A DNA stretch of 15,272 nucleotides. It comes from Candidatus Aminicenantes bacterium UBA647 (GTDB lineage Bacteria; Acidobacteriota; Aminicenantia; UBA2199). The stretch's first letter is position 1. Each line of letters opens with the position of its first letter. The notes under the pieces were generated by a model. The model saw nothing but the letters and a program-made list of their open reading frames with translations. It made no database searches and was not told where the DNA came from. The stretch is from assembly GCA_002299555.1 (NCBI GenBank), contig DBOL01000050.1, forward strand, positions 1 through 15,272. Direction: 5' to 3'. The position numbers and the translations under genes were made by a program. Below are positions 7,554-13,146 of this stretch, piece by piece.

Positions 7554-8819
7554 ATGTATCTACTAAAAGATCTTCAAAAAATGAAAATGCCGGAGTTAAA
7601 AAAGATCGTAACAGAATTCAAATTAAAAGATGAAGATATAAAAGACAAAAGTTCTCTTTTTTTTAAAATATTAAGTGCACAGGCAAGTGCAAATGGGAAA
7701 CTTTTTGCTGAAGGTGTTATTGACCTTCATTCAGATGGCTATGGTTTCCTGAGATTCCAGGAATATTCATATCTTTCAAGTTCGGAAGATATTTACGTAT
7801 CTCCTTCACAGGTGAACAAGTTTGATCTTCGTACCGGTGATACTATCTCCGGTTCTGTCAGACCTCCAAAAGGTGGTGAAAAATATTTTGCTCTCCTTAG
7901 CGTTGAAGCTGTCAATTCCGAAGATCCTGATTATGTTGTGAAGTATAGAAAAAACCGGAGATTTGAAAAAATGACACCACTTTATCCGGATGAAAAGATT
8001 TCGCTGGAAACATCTCCCGAAGATACAACCGGAAGAGTAATGAATCTTCTAACTCCGATCGGGAAAGGGCAGAGAGGACTTATTGTAGCTGCACCAAGAA
8101 CCGGTAAAACAATGATCCTTCAATCGATAGCCAAATCGATCGCAATTAACCACCCTGAGATAAACTTGATAGTTCTCCTTATTGACGAAAGACCTGAAGA
8201 AGTTACTGATATGGCAAGAAGTGTTAAGGGAGAAGTTATTTCATCTACTTTTGATGAAGTTCCAATGAGACATACGAAGGTTGCTGAAATAGTAATTGAA
8301 AAAGCAAAAAGACTGGTTGAAATGGGAAAAGATGTTGTGATACTACTTGATTCGATAACAAGACTTGCAAGAGCTCACAACTCGATAACACCTCCATCCG
8401 GTAAAGTTTTATCAGGTGGTGTTGATGCAAACGCCCTTACAAAACCCAAAAAATTCTTCGGAGCTGCCAGAAATATTGAAGAGGGCGGCAGTTTGACAAT
8501 TCTTGCGACAGCACTTGTTGATACAGGAAGCAGAATGGATGAGGTGATTTTTGAAGAGTTCAAAGGTACCGGAAACATGGAGCTCAATCTGGATAGAAGA
8601 CTTGTTGACAAGAGAGTATTCCCGGCTATAGATATATTTAAATCAGGTACAAGAAAAGAAGAGCTGCTTATCGAGCAGGAAGAACTGAATAAGATCTGGA
8701 TACTTAGAAAAGTACTTTCTCAGATGAGCGAAGTTGATGCAATGGAATTGTTAATTGGCAAACTTAGTAAGACCAAAACCAATAGCGATTTTGTAAAAAT
8801 GATGTCCCAGGGAATGTAA
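7554..8819 (+). CDS. rho: Transcription termination factor Rho
   Basis: Hexameric RNA helicase that ends transcription of untranslated RNA. Domains: N-terminal Rho_N helical region (about 1-45), the OB-fold RNA-binding domain (about 50-125) with DGYGFLR (61-67) and DIYVSPSQV (79-87), and a RecA-type ATPase (about 150-415). Walker A reads AAPRTGKT (179-186), where most Rho proteins have a second proline instead of the second alanine. Walker B is VVILLDS (261-267). The secondary RNA-binding and arginine-finger regions are well kept (LSGGVDANAL, DTGSRMDEVIFEEFKGTGNMEL). At 421 residues it is a compact Rho without the long insertions found in some phyla. AGAGGAG at 7542-7548 overlaps the end of engB and sits five bases before the ATG, so the two genes are probably translated from one mRNA. 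Confidence 0.98.
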   Translation: MYLLKDLQKMKMPELKKIVTEFKLKDEDIKDKSSLFFKILSAQASANGKLFAEGVIDLHSDGYGFLRFQEYSYLSSSEDIYVSPSQVNKFDLRTGDTISGSVRPPKGGEKYFALLSVEAVNSEDPDYVVKYRKNRRFEKMTPLYPDEKISLETSPEDTTGRVMNLLTPIGKGQRGLIVAAPRTGKTMILQSIAKSIAINHPEINLIVLLIDERPEEVTDMARSVKGEVISSTFDEVPMRHTKVAEIVIEKAKRLVEMGKDVVILLDSITRLARAHNSITPPSGKVLSGGVDANALTKPKKFFGAARNIEEGGSLTILATALVDTGSRMDEVIFEEFKGTGNMELNLDRRLVDKRVFPAIDIFKSGTRKEELLIEQEELNKIWILRKVLSQMSEVDAMELLIGKLSKTKTNSDFVKMMSQGM

Positions 8820-8832
8820 TTAAGGGGACAAA

Positions 8833-9735
8833 ATGATTAAAAACTTCAATGATCTGATATCCAATGCAAAGAAAAAAAAAGGGATGGTAATCGGTGTTCC
8901 AGTTCCGGAGAATCTGAATTCGATCCTGACAATAATAAACGCAAAGCAGGATGGAATCGCAGATTTTATTTTAACAGGCAACAGATCAAAGATCACTCAT
9001 ATGATCTCAGAAAATGGGGGAGACCCTTCTGATCATGAAATTGTCGATTGCCAGACAATTGAAGAATCTGCAGAAAAAATAGTTGAACTTGCAAATCAGA
9101 AAAAAGTTAATGTAATACTAAAAGGATTTCTTCCTACAGCAAAATTAATAAAGCCTGTTCTTGACAAAGAAAAAGGGCTTCGAACCGGCAACCTGCTTTC
9201 CGATGTTCTTATTATGGAAGATCCTCTTGATCCCAATCACGGATTTATCGGACTTACAGACGGAGGGATAGTTATATTGCCGGATGTCAGTCAAAAAAAA
9301 CAATTAATTGAAAATAGTGTCAAAGTTTTTCATGAGCTTGGTTATGAGAACCCGAAAGTCGGAATCATGGCAGCAATTGAATCAGTAAAAGATTCAATGC
9401 CTGCAACAACTGATGCTGAGATCCTCACAAAAATGAACAAAGATGGAGAAATAACCGGGTGTGATGTCTATGGCCCTCTCGCTTTTGATATTGCCATTTC
9501 CAGGGAATCAGCCGCCATGAAGGGAATAGAAAATCCTGTTGCCGGCAATGTCCGGATTATGGTGATGCCAAATATAGAATCCGGGAATCTTCTTGGTAAG
9601 TGTTTTATGTTCTACATGAAGAGACAGGTTGCTCATATTGTTATGGGAGCCAGGATACCTATCCTGATCCCATCCAGAAATGAGAATGAGATCGACAAAG
9701 TAAATTCAATAGCACTGGGCGTTACAATTGCTTAA
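8833..9735 (+). CDS. Phosphate acyltransferase, Ptb/Pta family (probable phosphate butyryltransferase)
   Basis: Cytoplasmic enzyme of the PTA_PTB family, which transfers an acyl group between coenzyme A and phosphate. The 300 residues match stand-alone phosphate butyryltransferases. The C-terminal half has the typical pattern: GCDVYGPLAFDIAIS (near 209-223), KGIENPVAGN (near 229-238), MPNIESGNLLGK (near 244-255) and PILIPSR (near 274-280). The family usually pairs with an acyl kinase (buk or ack) to make ATP from acyl-CoA, but no kinase gene is adjacent here, so the substrate (butyryl, branched-chain or acetyl) cannot be fixed. AAGGGG at 8822-8827 is a good ribosome-binding site. A run of nine A residues (8872-8880) lies near the start of the coding sequence. 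The 3' end overlaps the next gene by eight bases. Confidence 0.85.
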   Translation: MIKNFNDLISNAKKKKGMVIGVPVPENLNSILTIINAKQDGIADFILTGNRSKITHMISENGGDPSDHEIVDCQTIEESAEKIVELANQKKVNVILKGFLPTAKLIKPVLDKEKGLRTGNLLSDVLIMEDPLDPNHGFIGLTDGGIVILPDVSQKKQLIENSVKVFHELGYENPKVGIMAAIESVKDSMPATTDAEILTKMNKDGEITGCDVYGPLAFDIAISRESAAMKGIENPVAGNVRIMVMPNIESGNLLGKCFMFYMKRQVAHIVMGARIPILIPSRNENEIDKVNSIALGVTIA

Positions 9736-10324
9736 GAAAGTAATATTTTCTATCTTAATGTTAAGCCTTTTCCTATCCCCTGAAAGCAATAGCGATTTTC
9801 TGTATAAAATCAGGAAAAAAATCGACAATATAAAACCATTCTCTGTTAAATTTACAAATCAGGTTATTAATGACTCAATATTGGAGATAGAGGAGAGAGG
9901 TGTGATGACCTTTCGTGACATAGAGAAGATCAAATGGGAATACCTGGAACCTGATCTTAAAATATGGATATTATCAGATGACTCGTTTGAATATTATGAT
10001 GTTGAAGATGAACAGGTAACCAGAGGCAAACTGACAAAGAAAACACAATTGTGGATATTCCAATTATTGTACACAGAGGAGTTGACCGAAGATATTAGTA
10101 TTGATACAAAAGGCAGGCAGATACATTTTGTAAATGAAGAAGAAGGTGCGGATTTCAAAATATATTTTAATGAAGACTTACTCCCGGATAGAATTGTACA
10201 AAAGGATCCTACTGGTGTAGATATCGTCTATATTTTTTCAGAATATAAAAAAAACATAATACTGCCGGAAGATTTTTTCAAATTGAAAATAGAGGGCGAA
10301 GTTGATATTATTGAACTTAAATGA
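9728..10324 (+). CDS. LolA-like outer-membrane lipoprotein carrier (periplasmic)
   Basis: Probable periplasmic chaperone that carries lipoproteins from the inner-membrane LolCDE complex to the outer membrane. The N-terminus (LKKVIFSILMLSLFLSPESNS) is a signal peptide: basic residues, about 12 hydrophobic residues, then a polar cleavage region near 20-23. The mature part has the LolA pattern: a strand with FSVKFTNQ (38-45), then GVMTFRDIEKIKWEYLEPD (58-76), matching the family's 'G.l.f..p.k.rWey..P', then a Y-DVEDEQV turn (90-97). At 198 residues it is of normal size. The start is a TTG at 9728 inside the preceding gene; an in-frame TAG at 9710-9712 rules out anything further upstream, and a later start would remove the signal peptide. 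Sequence divergence is high, so the family is likely but exact function is inferred. Confidence 0.8.
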   Translation: MLKKVIFSILMLSLFLSPESNSDFLYKIRKKIDNIKPFSVKFTNQVINDSILEIEERGVMTFRDIEKIKWEYLEPDLKIWILSDDSFEYYDVEDEQVTRGKLTKKTQLWIFQLLYTEELTEDISIDTKGRQIHFVNEEEGADFKIYFNEDLLPDRIVQKDPTGVDIVYIFSEYKKNIILPEDFFKLKIEGEVDIIELK

Positions 10325-10350
10325 AAACTTTCCACTTTTAAAAACGTAAA

Positions 10351-10929
10351 ATGAAATTAGATGAGGATCAGTCCCTTATTAAAGAGATATTAAAAGGAGA
10401 TAAGAGGGCTTTTGAAAAATTGATGAAGAAATATAACAGAAGAATTTACAATTTTATTTACAGGATGATTCGTGATGAAGAATCCTCTAAGGAATTAACA
10501 CAGGAATTCTTTATCAAGATATATACAGTGATCTATAAGTATAATTTTCAATATAAATTCTCAACATGGGCTTATCGTATCTGTTATAACCAGGTTATTG
10601 ATCATATAAGAAAGAATCAGGTTAAGATTGATTCTCTGGATGCAAAAGATATTAAACAAAAACAGATCCTTGACCATACCGGTACACAAATAAAGGATGG
10701 ATATCATAATCTGGAGAAGGAAGAGATAAAAAGCATTGTATGGAAAGTTGTAGATACTATTCCTGTGAAATATCGTGAATTGATCCTGTTACGATATCTG
10801 CAGGGACTCAAGTATGATGAGATAGCAGATTTCACGGGCCTCCCGGTTGGAACTGTAAAAAACAGAATTTTCAAAGCAAAAGAGATCTTAAAAATGGAGA
10901 TGTTGAAAAATGAAATGTTTAAGCAATGA
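10351..10929 (+). CDS. ECF-type RNA polymerase sigma factor
   Basis: Extracytoplasmic-function sigma factor that directs RNA polymerase to a stress regulon once released by its anti-sigma factor. Region 2 (about 20-90) contains the DEESSKELTQEFFIKIY helix (42-58) and the -10 recognition part FSTWAYRICYNQVIDHIR (70-87). A variable linker follows, then region 4 (about 125-182) with RYLQGLKYDEIADFTGLP and GTVKNRIFKAKE, the -35 recognition helix-turn-helix. At 192 residues it is typical. Its end overlaps the next gene, the putative anti-sigma factor, by 20 bases, the usual arrangement for co-production. No convincing autoregulatory promoter was found in the 26-base gap before it, so it may be read through from upstream genes. 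Confidence 0.95.
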   Translation: MKLDEDQSLIKEILKGDKRAFEKLMKKYNRRIYNFIYRMIRDEESSKELTQEFFIKIYTVIYKYNFQYKFSTWAYRICYNQVIDHIRKNQVKIDSLDAKDIKQKQILDHTGTQIKDGYHNLEKEEIKSIVWKVVDTIPVKYRELILLRYLQGLKYDEIADFTGLPVGTVKNRIFKAKEILKMEMLKNEMFKQ

Positions 10930-11473
10930 AAAAATATTAGGATACCTGGAAAAGTCTCTAAATAATGTAGAATATTCTTTAACAAGAGATCATATTCTGT
11001 CTTGTGATAAATGCAAAAGCACTTTAAGGAATTTTGAATTACTTGAAGGAGTCCTTGAAGAACCTTCACTTATTGAGCCGCCAGGTGAGATCGAAAAATA
11101 TGTTATGGCAAAACTCTTTCCAAAATTTTCGCATGTTGCATCACTTGTTACTCTGATCGCTGCAAGTTTCATGTTGCTTATTGCAGGAATATATATTTAT
11201 TTTGATTTTGCGAACGATAGCATGATACAGGCTTTTCAATTGACAAAAAACCAGGCAACTTCTATCATTTCAAGCATAGTTAAGTTTGTATCCCTTGTTT
11301 TTTCCAGTCTGTTTGCGATCTTTAAAGCTATAAATACACTTCTGGAAGTGTTGCTGAATATAAAAATCGGTGTGGAAGTTACAGGTCTTATATTTGCTTT
11401 CATCCTTATAATGTTATCTTATCTGATATACAATAAAGTTTTTATTAAGATCAGAGATTCCAGACAAAACTAA
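10910..11473 (+). CDS. Zinc-finger-type membrane anti-sigma factor
   Basis: Putative inner-membrane protein that holds the preceding ECF sigma factor inactive. The cytoplasmic N-terminus carries the ZAS signature HILSCDKC, giving His28, Cys32 and Cys35 (HX3CX2C), and Cys3 is well placed as the fourth zinc or redox ligand. Residues 40-72 form the linker. Then come hydrophobic segments at about 76-98, 118-148 (long, possibly amphipathic or re-entrant) and 156-176, so the protein is probably two- or three-pass rather than the common single-pass form. It ends with a short basic tail. A GGAGA at 10896-10900 precedes the ATG, nine bases away, inside the sigma gene. Its stop codon shares one base with the next start. 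Position and motif support the role; the rest of the sequence is poorly conserved. Confidence 0.82.
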   Translation: MKCLSNEKILGYLEKSLNNVEYSLTRDHILSCDKCKSTLRNFELLEGVLEEPSLIEPPGEIEKYVMAKLFPKFSHVASLVTLIAASFMLLIAGIYIYFDFANDSMIQAFQLTKNQATSIISSIVKFVSLVFSSLFAIFKAINTLLEVLLNIKIGVEVTGLIFAFILIMLSYLIYNKVFIKIRDSRQN

Positions 11474-12384
11474 TGATTAAAAAGATCTCAATTCTGTTGA
11501 TTTTTCTAATACTGATATCCGTAAACGGATTTTCAGATCAGCTCAACGGGAAAACAAAAGTTTATAATAAGGCTATAGAGAACAATCTGGTCTCTTTTGG
11601 AAAAAATATTATCATAAACGGAATCGTTGAAAAATCCCTTATAAAGATCGGTGGATCACTTAAACTGAATGGAAAAGTAAGTAAAGATGTTGTATGTATA
11701 GGTTCAATAGTGGAATTGGGAGACAATTGTACTATTGGCGGGGATCTGATAGTACTCGGTGGTTCTCTTAATGGGAAAAATGAGGATAATATCAAAGGTG
11801 ATATTCATAATATAAACTTTTCATTTAAAAAAATTGATACCTCATTGACCTCTTTTGTCTTTAATTCAAAAACCATCAATCTGCTTAAGGCCATATTCTT
11901 AATAATATCCCTGATCATTTCATTGATAATTTTCGGTATACTTCCGATCAGGGTGAAAAAAGCAGAGGAGCTTCTTAGTGACAACACTCTACGGATCGGA
12001 TCGCTGGGAATTCTATCTGTTCTCGCGTTTATCATATTTTTCCTTATATCGATTATATTGAGCTTTTTGTATATTGGAATCCCGATATTACTGATCCTGC
12101 TGATATTACTTATGTGTATTCTTATCTTCGGTCGAACTGTATTATATTATTCTATAGGGCAGAAAATAGTAAGTAAATTAAACCTGTCTGTTTTTTCACC
12201 TGCATTTTTTATATTGATCGGAGTTGTTGTATATCTGATCTTGAACTATATTCCTGTAGTCGGGTTTATAGTTCTTAAGGTACTTACAATTTTTGAGCTT
12301 GGAATTGGAGTAGGGTTTATACTCAGGAGAAAGCTCAACCTTAAGAGTATCTCTGAATTTGTTGCTGAATACGGAAATGATTAA
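11473..12384 (+). CDS. Secreted bactofilin-like beta-repeat protein with multi-pass membrane tail
   Basis: No precise function recognised. Residues 1-21 look like a signal peptide (KK followed by ISILLIFLILISVNGFS). Residues 38-112 form short strand repeats with the rhythm NGxVxxSLxxIGGSLxLNGxVxxDVVxIG, like the right-handed beta-helix of bactofilins and other polymer-forming cytoskeletal proteins, but placed outside the cytoplasm. After a linker come about five hydrophobic segments (roughly 136-158, 175-197, 198-220, 241-258 and 260-283), and a basic then acidic C-terminal tail. The ATG overlaps the anti-sigma stop (TAATG), so translation is coupled. Such proteins recur downstream of ECF sigma/anti-sigma pairs, which suggests a sensor or scaffold in the envelope; this is inference. 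The 303-residue length leaves room for a single beta-helix domain. Confidence 0.75.
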   Translation: MIKKISILLIFLILISVNGFSDQLNGKTKVYNKAIENNLVSFGKNIIINGIVEKSLIKIGGSLKLNGKVSKDVVCIGSIVELGDNCTIGGDLIVLGGSLNGKNEDNIKGDIHNINFSFKKIDTSLTSFVFNSKTINLLKAIFLIISLIISLIIFGILPIRVKKAEELLSDNTLRIGSLGILSVLAFIIFFLISIILSFLYIGIPILLILLILLMCILIFGRTVLYYSIGQKIVSKLNLSVFSPAFFILIGVVVYLILNYIPVVGFIVLKVLTIFELGIGVGFILRRKLNLKSISEFVAEYGND

Positions 12385-12409
12385 TACAGAGTTTATCCAC
12401 AAATATAAA
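12381..12409 (+). promoter_or_regulatory. Weak candidate promoter for the DUF218 gene
   Basis: TTAATA (12381-12386) and TATAAA (12404-12409) are separated by exactly 17 bases. The -35 matches consensus at four of six positions and the -10 at five of six. It starts on the end of the preceding gene. In such A/T-rich DNA a chance match is likely, so support is weak. Confidence 0.3.
12393..12401 (+). promoter_or_regulatory. Perfect DnaA-box sequence in the gap before the DUF218 gene
   Basis: TTATCCACA, the strict high-affinity DnaA 9-mer, lies between the stop of the beta-repeat protein gene and the start of the DUF218 gene, inside the spacer of the weak candidate promoter. I saw no second copy nearby, so this is not an origin. 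It may be a DnaA-responsive regulatory site or a chance match. Confidence 0.35.
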
Positions 12410-12426
12410 ATTCCCGGAATCTGAAA

Positions 12427-13041
12427 ATGAAAAAGTTAAAGATATTATCACTTATTTTCTTTTTCCTGTTTTTGCTTTTCCTCCTTACAGATGTTTATCT
12501 GATATTACTTGAACCACTTGATTCAGGAAATAGCATTGAGAAACAATCAGGTGATATGCTTCTTGTTCTGGGGGGCGGATTAAAAGCCGGGAATGAAATA
12601 GGCGTCAGTACAGAAGAGCGTTTGGAACAGGCAGTTGATATATATAAAACAAAAGAAATGACAATCCTTGTAAGTGATGGAAGTTTGTATAAAAAAAGCC
12701 CTGCAATAAAAATGTTCAGAGATTTTCTAATCGCTAAAGGTGTGGCTTCAGACCATATTTTATTCGAGGGGAATAGCCAGACTACTTTCGAGAATTTTAT
12801 TTACACGAAAAATATTATAAAAGAAAATAATTATAAAGATATTATCGTATGCACTTCCCCGTATCATCAGAAGAGATCAGAGGTGATCATTGATCACTTG
12901 AGCCTGGATAATTACAAAGTTGTAAAAATGGACAGATCAGAAGTGTACCAGGCAGGTTCAATCAAGCAGAGGGTCAGGAATCTCAGGTTGGTAGTAAGGG
13001 AGTACTTCGGCCTGCTGAAATTCAAAATATTTAAAAGGTAA
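12427..13041 (+). CDS. DUF218 / YdcF-SanA-ElyC-type membrane protein
   Basis: Probable inner-membrane protein with one N-terminal anchor (about residues 5-29) and a soluble DUF218 domain on the outer face. The domain shows its usual landmarks: LLVLGGG (45-51), an Arg-containing STEERLEQAVDIY segment (61-73), the strand ILVSDGS (80-86) where others have SGG, SPAIKMFRDFLIAKGV (91-106), the E.NSQTTFEN motif (115-123), and a final strand TSPYHQKRS (143-151). Relatives such as SanA and ElyC affect envelope barrier function and peptidoglycan-precursor metabolism, but the reaction is not settled. Length, 204 residues, is normal. The ribosome-binding site is weak (GGAA). It closes the envelope-gene run and has no clear terminator after it. 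Confidence 0.85.
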   Translation: MKKLKILSLIFFFLFLLFLLTDVYLILLEPLDSGNSIEKQSGDMLLVLGGGLKAGNEIGVSTEERLEQAVDIYKTKEMTILVSDGSLYKKSPAIKMFRDFLIAKGVASDHILFEGNSQTTFENFIYTKNIIKENNYKDIIVCTSPYHQKRSEVIIDHLSLDNYKVVKMDRSEVYQAGSIKQRVRNLRLVVREYFGLLKFKIFKR

Positions 13042-13057
13042 CCTCCTGTTTATCAGA

Positions 13058-13086
13058 TTGACAATAAGCTGAAAATATTTTAAAAT
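13058..13086 (+). promoter_or_regulatory. Strong sigma70-type promoter for hppA
   Basis: A perfect TTGACA (13058-13063) and TAAAAT (13081-13086, five of six) are separated by the optimal 17 bases. Transcription would start near 13093, giving a leader of about 54 bases. This is the best canonical promoter in the window and indicates that the pyrophosphatase gene is transcribed on its own. Confidence 0.7.
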
Positions 13087-13098
13087 TACTGAACTCAA

Positions 13099-13127
13099 CC
13101 CCGGTTAAATTTAACAATAAAATCGGG
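13099..13127. repeat. Palindrome and small inverted repeat in the hppA leader
   Basis: A perfect 12-bp palindrome, GTTAAATTTAAC (13104-13115), lies just after the predicted start site. It is flanked by CCCG (13100-13103) and CGGG (13124-13127), which could close a small stem. The position fits an operator or an mRNA hairpin upstream of the ribosome-binding site. The A/T content raises the odds of chance. Confidence 0.4.
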
Positions 13128-13132
13128 ATTTC

Positions 13133-13140
13133 AAAAGGAG
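13133..13140 (+). promoter_or_regulatory. Ribosome-binding site of hppA
   Basis: AAAAGGAG ends six bases before the ATG at 13147. This strong site selects that start, which gives the expected short, membrane-inserting N-terminus of the pyrophosphatase. Confidence 0.7.
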
Positions 13141-13146
13141 AAACAA

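Noticed and set aside
10313..10348. GAACTT (10313-10318) and CGTA (10345-10348) as an autoregulatory ECF promoter for the sigma gene
   Set aside because: The two elements resemble ECF-type boxes but are 26 bases apart instead of about 16-17, and the second sits almost on the start codon.
12393..12401. Replication origin at the DnaA box
   Set aside because: A single box, no cluster, no large intergenic region and no dnaA, dnaN or parAB neighbours.
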